Source: Ensifer sp. WSM1721 (GTDB lineage Bacteria; Pseudomonadota; Alphaproteobacteria; Rhizobiales; Rhizobiaceae). Taken from it: DNA of 64,000 nucleotides. Positions within the stretch are counted from its first letter, which is position 1, and each line of letters starts with the position of its first letter. Shown in pieces: positions 17,975-26,440 of this stretch. The DNA lies in NCBI RefSeq assembly GCF_000513895.2, contig NZ_CP165782.1:1984001-2048000 (forward strand), written 5' to 3'. A model generated the notes under the pieces. That model was not told the DNA's origin and did no database searches. It saw only the letters and a list, made by a program, of their open reading frames with translations. The position numbers were made by a program, and so were the translations under genes.

Positions 17975-18245
17975 GCCCCTCATCCGGCCTGCCAGCCACC
18001 TGCTCCCCGCACGTGGGGCGAAGGGACTCCCGGCGACATCTCATTCTTCACCGCTTCTTTAGACGAAAGTGACGAGGGCGGCGTCCTCGTCCCCTCTCCC
18101 CGCCTGCGGGGAAAGGGCTACAGCGCCGTGCGTCTTTTCAGACGCACAAAGGACGCTGTAGCACTTTGAATTGCTGCATGTTTTTGTCCAAATCGGGTAC
18201 GATTTAAGGAAAACATGCAGTAGGGTGAGGGGCAATCACATCCCT
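17975..18245. repeat. Rhizobial palindromic repeat interrupted by RIME1
   Basis: Left part about 17975-18120, with CCCCTCATCCGGCCTGCCAG and CCCCTCTCCCCGCCTGCGGG; right part about 18221-18245, continuing GGGTGAGGGGCAA. The two parts join smoothly if the RIME1 copy is removed, giving GGGCTAGGGTGAGGGG, a sequence I recognise as a common rhizobial interspersed repeat. Confidence 0.6.
18118..18223 (+). repeat. RIME1 element, complete copy, forward orientation
   Basis: Begins CTACAGCGCCGTGCGTC and ends AAACATGCAGTAG. The left palindrome is GTGCGTC...GACGCAC and the right GCATGTTTT...AAAACATGC. It sits inside another repeat, apparently at a CTAG site. Confidence 0.9.
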
Positions 18246-18263
18246 CCCACTCAAGTATATTCC

Positions 18264-18836
18264 TCACATCCCCTGCGGCCCGCGGTTCATCGCGGCAATA
18301 CCGGTGCGGCAGACCTCGATCAGACCCAGCGGCTTCATGATGGCGATGAACTGCTCGATCTTGGAAGGCTTGCCCGTGATCTCGAAGACGAAGTGTTCGA
18401 TGTTGGCGTCGATGACCGAGGCGCGGAAGGCATCGGCAAGCCGCAGCGCTTCGACGCGATGCTCGCCGGAGCCGTGCACCTTGACGAGCGCCAGTTCGCG
18501 CTCGATCGGGCGGTCATGGCCGAGGCTTGCGGCGCGCACCGTGAGATCGACGACACGATGGACCGGCACCAGCCGCTCGAGCTGGTTCTTGATCTGCTCA
18601 AGCACGTGCGGCGTACCGCGCGTGACGATCGTGATGCGCGACAGATGCGCTTCGTGCTCGGTTTCGGAGACCGTCAGGCTCTCGATGTTGTAGCCGCGGC
18701 CCGAGAAGAGGCCGATGACGCGGGCGAGTACGCCCGGCTCGTTGTCGACGAGAACGGAGAGCGTATGCGTCTCGGCAAGCTCGGTCTCCTTGGCGATGAA
18801 ATAGGCAGAGCCCGTCGGCTGAAGATGTGCACTCAT
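18264..18836 (-). CDS. ilvH: Acetolactate synthase small (regulatory) subunit
   Basis: A 190-residue regulatory subunit. Residues about 20-95 form the valine-binding ACT domain (HTLSVLVDNEPGVLARVIGL, FSGRGYNIESLTVSETE). The C-terminal domain has LVKVHGSGEHR and HFVFEITGKPSKIEQFI. It activates the large subunit and gives feedback inhibition by valine. It lies 22 bases after ilvI in the same operon and is under the same attenuator. The ATG at 18836 starts the conserved part. Confidence 0.95.
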   Translation of the reverse strand: MSAHLQPTGSAYFIAKETELAETHTLSVLVDNEPGVLARVIGLFSGRGYNIESLTVSETEHEAHLSRITIVTRGTPHVLEQIKNQLERLVPVHRVVDLTVRAASLGHDRPIERELALVKVHGSGEHRVEALRLADAFRASVIDANIEHFVFEITGKPSKIEQFIAIMKPLGLIEVCRTGIAAMNRGPQGM

Positions 18837-18858
18837 TGTTGTTCCTCTACCCTTTTCA

Positions 18859-20637
18859 TCAAACGAGCTGGCGGCCCTTGGCGTCGATGGCATTCGCGAC
18901 CGCCTCGTCCGTCGCTTCGTCGGGCAGCAGCATTTCGTTGTGCGCCTTGCCGGAGGGGATCATCGGGAAGCAGTTGGCGAGATTGGCGACGCGGCAGTCG
19001 AAGATGACCGGCGCCGGCGTATCGATCATCCGCCGGATTGCGTCATCGAGGTTGCCGGGCTTCTCGCACCGAATGCCGACGCCGCCATAAGCTTCGGCGA
19101 GCTTTACGAAATCCGGCATCGCCTCCGTGTAGGAATGCGACAGGCGGTTGCCGTGCAGCAGCTGCTGCCACTGACGGACCATGCCCATATATTGGTTGTT
19201 CAGGATGAAGATCTTGACCGGCAGCCCGTATTGGACGGCGCAGGACATTTCCTGGATGCACATCTGGATCGAGGCATCGCCGGCGATGTCGATGACGAGG
19301 CTCTCCGGATGGGCGACCTGGACACCGACAGCGGCCGGGAAGCCGTAACCCATGGTGCCGAGGCCGCCCGAAGTCATCCAGCGGTTCGGCTGCTCGAAAC
19401 CGAAGAACTGCGCCGCCCACATCTGGTGCTGGCCGACCTCGGTGGTGATATAGGTGTCGCGGTCCTTGCTGAGCTCATAGAGCCGCTGGATCGCATATTG
19501 AGGCATGATCACGTCGTCGCTTGGCGTATAGGCGAGCGAGTTGCGCGCCCGCCACTTGGCGATCGATCCCCACCAGTCGTCGAGACGCGCCTTGTCGACC
19601 GTCTTTGCGGCAGCGCGCCACAGGCGGACCATATCCTCGAGAACATTCGCGACATCGCCGACGATCGGAATATCGACACGGACGTTCTTGTTGATCGAGG
19701 ACGGATCGATATCGATGTGGATCTTCTTCGAGTTCGGCGAAAAGGCATTGAGGCGGCCGGTGATGCGGTCGTCGAAGCGCGCGCCGATGCAGATCATCAC
19801 GTCGCAATCGTGCATCGCCATGTTGGCCTCGTAGGTCCCGTGCATGCCGAGCATGCCGAGCCAGTTCTTGCCGGAGGCCGGATAGGCGCCGAGGCCCATC
19901 AGCGTCGAGGTGATCGGGAAACCGGTGAGATCGACCAGTTCGCGCAGGAAATGCGACGCCTGCGGCCCGGAATTGATGACGCCGCCGCCGGAATAGATGA
20001 CCGGCTGGCGGGCCGATTTCATCAGCGCGACCGCCTCCTCGATCTTCTTCAGGTCCCCTTGGGTTTTCGGCTGATAGCTCTTCTGCGTCGGGACGGCGGA
20101 AGGCGGCGTATAGGTGCCGGTCGCGAACTGGATGTCCTTCGGTATGTCGACGACGACCGGCCCCGGACGGCCCGACTGCGCAATGCGGAACGCCTCGTGG
20201 ATGATGCGCGCGAGATCGTTCACGTCCTTGACCAGCCAATTGTGCTTGGTGCAGGGCCGCGTGATGCCGACAGTGTCACATTCCTGGAAGGCGTCCGAGC
20301 CGATCAGCGGGGTCGGAACCTGGCCGGAGATGCAGACGAGCGGGATCGAGTCCATCAGCGCGTCTTGCAGCGGCGTGACGGCATTGGTCGCGCCTGGGCC
20401 GGAGGTGACCAGCATGACGCCGACCTTGCCGGTGGAGCGGGCATAGCCTTCGGCCATGTGGCCGGCACCCTGCTCGTGACGGACGAGAATGTGTTCGATC
20501 TCGTCCTGCTGGAAAATCTCGTCGTAGATCGGAAGCACGGCGCCGCCGGGATAGCCGAAGATGTGTTTGACGCCATTGTCTTTCAGAGCCTGGAGAACGA
20601 TCTCCGCGCCTGTCATCTGGTTCTCAGTTCCGCTCAT
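18859..20637 (-). CDS. ilvI: Acetolactate synthase large (catalytic) subunit
   Basis: A 592-residue TPP enzyme that makes 2-acetolactate and 2-aceto-2-hydroxybutyrate, the first common step of valine, leucine and isoleucine synthesis. Catalytic Glu55 is in VRHEQGAGHMAEGYAR, the FAD/quinone-like region is in the middle, and the TPP-Mg motif is GDASIQM...NNQYMGMVRQW. Length is typical. The transcript first passes a leader peptide and terminator (20693-20805), so expression should rise when branched-chain aminoacyl-tRNAs run short. Confidence 0.96.
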   Translation of the reverse strand: MSGTENQMTGAEIVLQALKDNGVKHIFGYPGGAVLPIYDEIFQQDEIEHILVRHEQGAGHMAEGYARSTGKVGVMLVTSGPGATNAVTPLQDALMDSIPLVCISGQVPTPLIGSDAFQECDTVGITRPCTKHNWLVKDVNDLARIIHEAFRIAQSGRPGPVVVDIPKDIQFATGTYTPPSAVPTQKSYQPKTQGDLKKIEEAVALMKSARQPVIYSGGGVINSGPQASHFLRELVDLTGFPITSTLMGLGAYPASGKNWLGMLGMHGTYEANMAMHDCDVMICIGARFDDRITGRLNAFSPNSKKIHIDIDPSSINKNVRVDIPIVGDVANVLEDMVRLWRAAAKTVDKARLDDWWGSIAKWRARNSLAYTPSDDVIMPQYAIQRLYELSKDRDTYITTEVGQHQMWAAQFFGFEQPNRWMTSGGLGTMGYGFPAAVGVQVAHPESLVIDIAGDASIQMCIQEMSCAVQYGLPVKIFILNNQYMGMVRQWQQLLHGNRLSHSYTEAMPDFVKLAEAYGGVGIRCEKPGNLDDAIRRMIDTPAPVIFDCRVANLANCFPMIPSGKAHNEMLLPDEATDEAVANAIDAKGRQLV

Positions 20638-20692
20638 TGGCCTGCTTCCGTCCCTCTTTCAGGTTTGGGTGAATTAGCTTGTTTGGAGACAT

Positions 20693-20770
20693 AAAAAAAG
20701 GCCCCGTCAGGAGCCTCGTTCAGCGCATGGGTGGCTATTGCCGGATGGTTACACCATCCTGCCCATGCGC
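20693..20770 (-). promoter_or_regulatory. Transcription attenuator of ilvIH
   Basis: On the minus strand a terminator hairpin AGGCTCC-TGAC-GGGGCCT (20716-20699) is followed by seven Ts (20699-20693) and lies between the leader peptide and ilvI. Upstream, GCGCATGGG (20770-20762) can pair with CCCATGCGC (20731-20723), enclosing GGATGGT/ACCATCC. This alternative structure overlaps the leader peptide codons, as required for ribosome-controlled attenuation. Confidence 0.85.
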
Positions 20771-20805
20771 TTTCCCACCACAAGAATAACCGCGAAATTT
20801 TTCAT
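20749..20805 (-). CDS. ilvL: ilvIH leader peptide (18 residues, Val/Ile/Leu-rich)
   Basis: Codes MKNFAVILVVGKRMGRMV and stops with TAA at 20751-20749. Five of six consecutive codons at positions 6-10 are Val, Ile, Leu, Val, Val, exactly the amino acids made by the operon, so ribosome stalling here would report their shortage. No Shine-Dalgarno is visible; the promoter position suggests that transcription starts at or within two bases of the AUG, making the peptide leaderless. Too short for routine gene calling. Confidence 0.85.
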   Translation of the reverse strand: MKNFAVILVVGKRMGRMV

Positions 20806-20813
20806 GGGGCGAC

Positions 20814-20842
20814 TTGATAAACAGAAATCCCCCACCCGTCAA
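20814..20842 (-). promoter_or_regulatory. Sigma70-type promoter of the ilv leader and ilvIH
   Basis: TTGACG (20842-20837) and TATCAA (20819-20814) with a 17-base spacer. The predicted start is around 20807-20805, the A of the leader peptide start codon being eight bases after the -10 hexamer. Confidence 0.65.
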
Positions 20843-20989
20843 CGGCTTTTGGCGCGGCTTAACCTGCACCAAAGCGGTGCAGGACGGCAGTGAGGGCGGG
20901 CAACCACTTGTTAAACCGCTGCGGCTACCCTGGAGTGCCGTCAGGAAAACGAACGCCTCCGTGCGCGTTCCTGCCATTCGCCGAGGTGT

Positions 20990-23002
20990 GTGTTGCTCAA
21001 TAGTGAAACTCAACGCCCAATCAGCGCCGAAGGGCGGGATCGCCGTGACGGCACCAAGCCGGGTAACCGTTTCCTCGGCCGGGTCGTCGCCTGCAACGGC
21101 TCGCGCGCGACGATCGCCGCGGTCGCGGAGAACGGCGAGACGTCGCTCACTGAGCTCTGGTCCGTCGGCAAGCTGATTTCAATTTCCGTCGGCACCAATC
21201 GCGTGGTAGCCCTCGTCTATTCGATGCAGACCGTTTCCGAGGGTTGGGGCGAAGAGGCCAACAACACCTTCCGCATCGAGGTCGAACTGATGGGCGAGGT
21301 CCACGTCGGGCCGGACGGGCGGGAAGAGTTCTCCGCCGGCATCAGCCGCTATCCCTATCTCGGCGCAATCGCACATCGCATCCGCGCAAGCGACCTCTCC
21401 CGCATCTACGACTCGGGACAATCGGACAATTGCGTCATCGGCAAGCTGACGCAGGACGAGAGCCTCGATGCCACGATCCATGTGCCCTCGATGCTCGCCA
21501 AACACTTCGCCATCGTCGGCACCACGGGCGTCGGCAAGTCGACGGCCGTGACGCTGCTGCTCAACAAGGCGATCGCCGCAGATCCCAAGCTGCGCGTGCT
21601 GATCCTCGACCCGCACAACGAGTTCGCGGCCGCCTTTCCGGATCATGCGGTGGTCATCGAGACGGATACGCTCGACCTGCCCTTCTGGTTCTTCCGGCTC
21701 GAAGAATTCGCCGAGGTCATTTTTCGCGGCCGCCCGCCCGTAGCGGAGGAGCTCGACATCCTGCGCGACGTCATACCGGATGCGAAGAAGGCGTTCAGGG
21801 GTGGTGAATCGAGCCTGATGCGCCGACAGACCGAGAAGAGCTCGATCACCGCCGATACGCCGGTGCCCTATCGCATCGCCGATCTCCTGGCGATGATCGA
21901 CGAGCGCATCGGCCGATTGGAGGGACGCGCCGACAAGCCGCATCTGCGTTCGCTCAAGGTCAGGATCGTCTCGGCGATCAACGATCCGCGCTACCATTTC
22001 ATGTTCTCGCAGAACACGATCACCGACACGATCGAGGACACGATCGCCAAGATCTTCCGCATTCCGGGCGAAGGCAAGCCGATCGCCACCTTCGAACTCG
22101 CCGGGATCCCATCGGAGGTCGTCAATTCGGTCGCCTCCGTGCTTTGTCGCATGGCTTTCGAAATCGGCCTCTGGGGCAACGGCGCCATCCACATGCTGGT
22201 CGTTTGCGAGGAAGCCCACCGCTATGTACCGGCCGACCCCTCGCTCGGCTTTCTGCCGACACGCCAGGCGATCGCGCGCATAGCCAAGGAGGGCCGCAAA
22301 TACGGCGTCTCGCTCGGCATCATCACCCAACGGCCCGGCGAGCTCGATCCTACGATCCTGTCGCAGTGCTCGACGGTTTTCGCTATGCGGCTCGCAAACG
22401 ACCGGGATCAGGAAATCATCCGCTCGGCGATCTCCAATTCGTCGATCTCCACCACCAGCTTCATCTCATCGATCGGCAACGGCGAAGCGATCGCCTTCGG
22501 CGAGGCGGTGGCGGTACCGATGCGCATGCGCTTCGATCGCGTCGAGGAAGCGCGGCTGCCGCGGGCCCACGGCATCACCGACCACGTTGACGAGGATGCC
22601 GCGTCGAGCGTCGACCTCCGCTCCATCATCGGCCGCATGCGCGCCATCAGCGGGCCGGACATATCGAGCTTCCAGCAGAGCTATCTGGCGGCGGAGAGAA
22701 TGCGGGAGGACGATCCGTGGAGCGAGAGGACCGAAATGGCACCGGCCGATTGGCCGGCCCAGGAAGGGCCCACATGCGAACCCTATCGGCCCGACATGCT
22801 CCCCCGCCCGCCAGAGCTGGCCAATCCGCAGCTCGAGCGCTTCAACCAGATCCGCGAGCAGATCCTGTCCGGACAGGCGGAAAGAGACGTCTCCCAGATG
22901 CCGCATGCCTCGCCGCAGCCGCATGCCGGCGAGGCGCGCCGCGAGGGATCGCTGCGTGAAAGTCTTCTGAAGCGCCCGCTCGGAAGCCTGATCCGGAAGT
23001 AA
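20990..23002 (+). CDS. HerA-like hexameric ATPase (DUF87)
   Basis: A 670-residue protein of the HerA/FtsK superfamily. An N-terminal beta-barrel (HAS-like) domain spans about 20-120, followed by Walker A IVGTTGVGKSTAVTLLL (near 175-190), Walker B HMLVVCEEAHRY, the sensor region KEGRKYGVSLGIITQRP and an arginine-finger-like segment RLANDRDQEIIRSAI. HerA proteins pump DNA, usually with the nuclease NurA; no NurA-like gene is adjacent. It starts with GTG at 20990 and diverges from ilvIH. A stand-alone housekeeping role in DNA processing is likely. The C-terminal 130 residues are disordered and proline-rich. Confidence 0.85.
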   Translation: MLLNSETQRPISAEGRDRRDGTKPGNRFLGRVVACNGSRATIAAVAENGETSLTELWSVGKLISISVGTNRVVALVYSMQTVSEGWGEEANNTFRIEVELMGEVHVGPDGREEFSAGISRYPYLGAIAHRIRASDLSRIYDSGQSDNCVIGKLTQDESLDATIHVPSMLAKHFAIVGTTGVGKSTAVTLLLNKAIAADPKLRVLILDPHNEFAAAFPDHAVVIETDTLDLPFWFFRLEEFAEVIFRGRPPVAEELDILRDVIPDAKKAFRGGESSLMRRQTEKSSITADTPVPYRIADLLAMIDERIGRLEGRADKPHLRSLKVRIVSAINDPRYHFMFSQNTITDTIEDTIAKIFRIPGEGKPIATFELAGIPSEVVNSVASVLCRMAFEIGLWGNGAIHMLVVCEEAHRYVPADPSLGFLPTRQAIARIAKEGRKYGVSLGIITQRPGELDPTILSQCSTVFAMRLANDRDQEIIRSAISNSSISTTSFISSIGNGEAIAFGEAVAVPMRMRFDRVEEARLPRAHGITDHVDEDAASSVDLRSIIGRMRAISGPDISSFQQSYLAAERMREDDPWSERTEMAPADWPAQEGPTCEPYRPDMLPRPPELANPQLERFNQIREQILSGQAERDVSQMPHASPQPHAGEARREGSLRESLLKRPLGSLIRK

Positions 23003-23004
23003 GC

Positions 23005-23495
23005 GGGTAGACATAGTTTCTCTTGAACCTTGGTCGGATCTGATGCCCCGCACGGGATCGCGCTGCACGGCGCCCTCCTCCCAGCTTCCCTCGAAAAGCT
23101 TGTAGAGAACCTCGACATATTCGGCGGCCACCTCGTAGCGATTGTCGTGGCTGCGCAGCCCGCCTTGACCAACATTCTTCGCGCCGCTTTCGAGATAGGA
23201 CGTCACGATATTCCAGGCCCGCCCCTCGTATGGTGGTCGGCTGTCGCCAGCGGCGTGCGAATGTGCAGGGATGTTCAAAGGATGTCGAGGCGGTAATGCC
23301 GATGCCGAGGTGCTCGGTCGCAAGGGCGATCGGAGCGGCAAGCTGGATTGGATCGTTGACGGGGATCTGCGCCGCCTGCTCGATCGCATGGTAATTCGAG
23401 CCTTTATAGACACCGTAATAACCGATGACATCCGCATGAAGATGCCATCGAAGATGCCGCGTTCCAGCGTTCTCGCAAGATCCTGCCATCAACCA
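23005..23495 (-). pseudogene. Frameshifted remnant of an NtaA/SnaA-type flavin monooxygenase gene
   Basis: Pieces of one protein appear in order in different frames: WQDLARTLERGIFDGIFM (about 23488-23440), then ADVIGYYGVYKGSNYHAI with QIPVNDPIQLAAPIALATEH (to about 23228), then WNIVTSYLESGAKN with VGQGGLRSHDNRYEVAAEY and LFEGSWEEGAV (23224-23035), then SDPTKVQ (about 23040-23020). These are N-terminal motifs of FMNH2-dependent monooxygenases such as nitrilotriacetate monooxygenase component A. At least three frameshifts and loss of more than half of the gene show it is dead. It abuts the HerA-like stop codon. Confidence 0.85.
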
Positions 23496-23569
23496 AGCCG
23501 CCATCAGTCGAACAGCAATGAAGGACGGCCCCGAATGGCGCCGTCCTGCTAAGGTCCTTGGAGTTCTGG

Positions 23570-24043
23570 TCAGAGGTTTCCCTCTGCAACAAGTGCGCGT
23601 ATCCGTTTCAGCGTCGTCAGCAGGGCGGCCCTGTAGCCGTTTTCGCTGGCGAGTTCAGCCTGCTGGGCCTGCTCCTCAAGAGCATTTGGCGCTTTGCCAC
23701 GTAGGCCCATGTAGCAATAAAAGCGGAGCTGCAGCACACCGTCTTCATCGTCGAACAGCTCGTTGATGATCGCTCCTTCGCGAGGCCCGTCCGCCTGGAA
23801 AAAGGTGACCTTGCTTCCGGGGTCAAGCGTGACGATTTCGCGAAGATCAATTCCGCCGATCGTGGCTTCACGCACGAAGTGCGTCGCGTTTTCCTCGACA
23901 ACTACACAACAGGTGCAGAGACCTGGCGCAAGGAACAAGCGGGCGTCGCGTGCTTTGCGTTCGAGACCCTTCCAAGCCTGAGCACGCGTCAGCCGGGTTT
24001 CGCCTTCAGGGTTTACCGGAACAATGGCGGTTGCATAGATCAT
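23570..24043 (-). CDS. DUF1857 / AtaL-like SRPBCC-superfamily protein
   Basis: A 157-residue protein that looks like a DUF1857 (START/Bet v1-like, SRPBCC) domain: IYATAIVPVNPEGETRLTRA at the start (usually 'pxNp' and 'tReqvWeGL'), AWKGLERKARDA, then HFVREATIGG and a beta-rich body. Such domains bind hydrophobic ligands. It lies 33 bases after the NmrA-like gene on the same strand, so the two may be one operon controlled by the LysR-type gene opposite. The C-terminal helix LRFYCYMGLRGKAPNALEE is not otherwise recognised. Confidence 0.75.
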   Translation of the reverse strand: MIYATAIVPVNPEGETRLTRAQAWKGLERKARDARLFLAPGLCTCCVVVEENATHFVREATIGGIDLREIVTLDPGSKVTFFQADGPREGAIINELFDDEDGVLQLRFYCYMGLRGKAPNALEEQAQQAELASENGYRAALLTTLKRIRALVAEGNL

Positions 24044-24076
24044 GATGCAGTCCTTTGGAGAGTGCTGTTGCTGTCG

Positions 24077-24946
24077 TCAGGATGAAGCCATCGTTTCCTT
24101 GGCGAAGTCGTAATATTTTCGAAGCGGACGGCCAAGCAACGTGGTCAGGCGCGCGACGTCGCCAACCTCGGGAAGCATGCCATCCGTCAGGAAGCGTTCG
24201 GCCATCAGACGCATGTCGTAGGCCATCCAGGCGGGTACGAACGGCGTGAGATTCTGCTCGAAGCCCTCGGTATTGTCGCCACCATAGGCGATCGGGCGAG
24301 CAAGCACATTCGACCAGACGGCAGCGATATCGTCGCCTGTCAGAACCTGGGGGCCGACGAGGTTGATCCGGTCGATGCCGAGCGGTTCCGACGCATGCTC
24401 CCGGCGCAAAAGCTCAAGGGCAGCGATCTCGGCGATATCCCGCGCGTCGATCATCGCGAGGCCCTTCGCACCGATTGGCATCGTGTAAGCGCCGTAGCCG
24501 GTGATCACGTCCTTGACCATCAGATCATTCTGCATGAAGTAGGCCGGGCGCAGGATCGTCGCCTTGAAGTCCATCTGCTCGATCATCCGCTCGACGCCGA
24601 ACTTGCCGGCGAAATGCGGGACATTCACATAGACATCGGCATGAATCACCGAGAGGTAGACGATCCGCTCGATGCCAGCCGACCGGGCGACATTGAGGGC
24701 GATCAGGGCTTGCGTGAACTCGTCCGGCACCACGGCGTTCAGAAGGAACAGTGTGGAAACACCGGACATGGCGTTCCGCAGAGAATCGACGTCGAGAAAG
24801 TCGCCCTGCACGACGGATACGCCATTTGGAAACGTGGTCTTGGACGGGTCGCGGGCGAGAGCGCGCACATCCGCACCCCGTTCGACGAGGTGTTGAACGA
24901 CCTGACGGCCAATATTGCCCGTGGCGCCTGTGACAAGAATAGTCAT
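24077..24946 (-). CDS. NmrA-like NAD(P)-binding protein (atypical SDR)
   Basis: A 289-residue Rossmann-fold protein with the nucleotide-binding motif VTGATGNIGRQVVQHL at the N-terminus, a serine-tyrosine-like region (YLSVIHADVYVNVPHFAGK) and the NmrA-family segment ATILRPAYFMQNDL. Members act as NAD(P)H:quinone oxidoreductases or redox sensors. The ATG at 24946 is chosen because the Rossmann fold starts within three residues; the open frame continues to 25024. It diverges from the LysR gene, the usual layout for a regulator and its target. Confidence 0.87.
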   Translation of the reverse strand: MTILVTGATGNIGRQVVQHLVERGADVRALARDPSKTTFPNGVSVVQGDFLDVDSLRNAMSGVSTLFLLNAVVPDEFTQALIALNVARSAGIERIVYLSVIHADVYVNVPHFAGKFGVERMIEQMDFKATILRPAYFMQNDLMVKDVITGYGAYTMPIGAKGLAMIDARDIAEIAALELLRREHASEPLGIDRINLVGPQVLTGDDIAAVWSNVLARPIAYGGDNTEGFEQNLTPFVPAWMAYDMRLMAERFLTDGMLPEVGDVARLTTLLGRPLRKYYDFAKETMASS

Positions 24947-25036
24947 GATGTCTCCTGTTGTGTTGCTTGACATCTTTAATGTGTATGGTCCACTACCCGC
25001 ACGATAGACGGATATTCTGGACACTCCGTCTCATGG

Positions 25037-25936
25037 GTGGAACAGATGGATCTTCTCGCTCTCGGAGATTTCAACCTTGTTGCCCGTCATGGTGGGTTCG
25101 GCAAAGCCGCAAGGGCCACCGGCCGGCCCAAGGCCACCCTGTCGCGGCGCGTCGCAGATCTGGAAAGCAGCCTCGACCTCCGGCTATTCGAGCGGGGCGC
25201 GCGGACCTTGAAGCTGACGGAGGAAGGGCGGGCGCTATTCGAGCGGACGGGGCGATTGCTCGCCGAGCTGAACGAAACGGCTTCGGCGATCGCATCCGGT
25301 GGGCACACGCCGAAAGGGAAGTTGCGCATCAGCGCGCCGGTGCTTTTCTCCCAAAGCGCGATGGGCAAGATTGCAGCGCAATTTTCACTGAGATATCCGG
25401 ACGTCAGGCTGGAGGTCACGACGGAGGACCGGCACGTGGACATGATCGAGGAAGGCTACGATCTGGTCATCCGGGTCAATCCCGATCCTGACGAAAGCCT
25501 CATCGGACGGGCATTTCTCCGAGACCGGCTGGTCGTGGTGGCAAGCCCTACTCTTCTCCGTCCAAATGAAGGTGTTGCAGCGCCCGGCGTGGTGCGGGGC
25601 GCTGGTGAGCCACAGACATGGCGCGTGGTGACACCGGATGGTCCGTCCTCGATTTCGATCGAACCGGTCCTTGGTCTGGCAACCCTCATCATGGTTCGGG
25701 ATGCGGTGCGGGTCGGGGTCGGCGCTGCCCGCCTTCCCATATCGCTCGTGGCCCAAGATCTTGCGGAAGGGACACTTGTGACGTGGGGAGATATTGACGG
25801 TTCTAATATTGCCCTCTGGACGCTCTACCCGTCGCGCCGTTTGCTCAGCTCACGCGTGTCGGCGTTCCTGGAGTTTCTCAAACACGCTTTCCCGAATGGG
25901 ACACCGGACGAGCTGGCCGCTTACATCGCTCGCTGA
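25037..25936 (+). CDS. LysR-family transcriptional regulator
   Basis: A 299-residue regulator. The winged helix at residues 4-62 (FNLVARHGGFGKAARATGRP, ATLSRRVADLES) is followed by a linker and a periplasmic-binding-fold effector domain (GKLRISAPVLFSQSAMGKIA, YPDVRLEV). It diverges from the NmrA-like/DUF1857 genes across about 90 bases, where its operator should lie. Start is GTG 25037 or ATG 25046; the latter is preceded by GGGTGG five bases away, and both give the same domain. Confidence 0.9.
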   Translation: MEQMDLLALGDFNLVARHGGFGKAARATGRPKATLSRRVADLESSLDLRLFERGARTLKLTEEGRALFERTGRLLAELNETASAIASGGHTPKGKLRISAPVLFSQSAMGKIAAQFSLRYPDVRLEVTTEDRHVDMIEEGYDLVIRVNPDPDESLIGRAFLRDRLVVVASPTLLRPNEGVAAPGVVRGAGEPQTWRVVTPDGPSSISIEPVLGLATLIMVRDAVRVGVGAARLPISLVAQDLAEGTLVTWGDIDGSNIALWTLYPSRRLLSSRVSAFLEFLKHAFPNGTPDELAAYIAR

Positions 25937-26101
25937 TGACGCCGGATGGCGTTAGTCCCGTTCCATGCACAAACAGAGCAGCCTGGTGGAAATCGGATGC
26001 TTAGCGCTCGATCAATCGTCTCTCCCATGAGACGGGCCGTCTCATTGCGGCGACTTGTGGCACATATTGGAACGAATACCTTCGTCGGGAAGGAGAAACA
26101 C

Positions 26102-26440
26102 ATGTCCAATCACCTCAAGCCTGCTCATTCCACATTCGAACCGCAAGCCCGTGGCCGCGCCTTACGGCTCCACTCTTACGGTGGTCCCAATTCGCTGATA
26201 GTCGATGAGGTAGACGCGCCTGAGCCCGGTCCCGGCAAGGTGCTGGTAAGGGTGATCGCCGCAGCGGCGAATGGCCTCGACTGGCCGACCCGGTGTCCGC
26301 GACCGCGCCGCTTGCCACGGAGCCGAGGATCGCCGAGCCGTGCAGGACCGGTTCCTCCGAGCGGGTGGCGACGACGGGCTTGCCGCAGGCATCGGCGAGG
26401 ATCTGGCGGACCAGATCGTGCTGGCCGGCACCACCGCTGA
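26102..26440 (+). pseudogene. 5' fragment of a zinc-type alcohol dehydrogenase/quinone oxidoreductase gene
   Basis: The ATG at 26102 has a good ribosome-binding site (GGAAGGAGAA). The first 60 residues match the N-terminus of MDR-type reductases (LRLHSYGGPNSLIVDEVDAP, GPGKVLVRVIAAAANGLDW). After NGLDW, at about 26285, the family sequence ends abruptly and the frame runs 50 arginine-rich residues into an antisense fragment of another gene. Only the GroES-like start of the domain remains, so no active enzyme can be made. Confidence 0.8.

Noticed and set aside
18940..20694. Long open frame antisense to ilvI (584 codons)
   Set aside because: It is the complement of a strongly conserved gene in GC-rich DNA; it has no recognisable motifs, and its sequence is rich in Arg, Asp and His as expected of a shadow.
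20990..23002. HerA-like gene as part of an antiphage system
   Set aside because: No effector, nuclease or Sir2-type partner lies next to it; the neighbours are ilvIH and a pseudogene.
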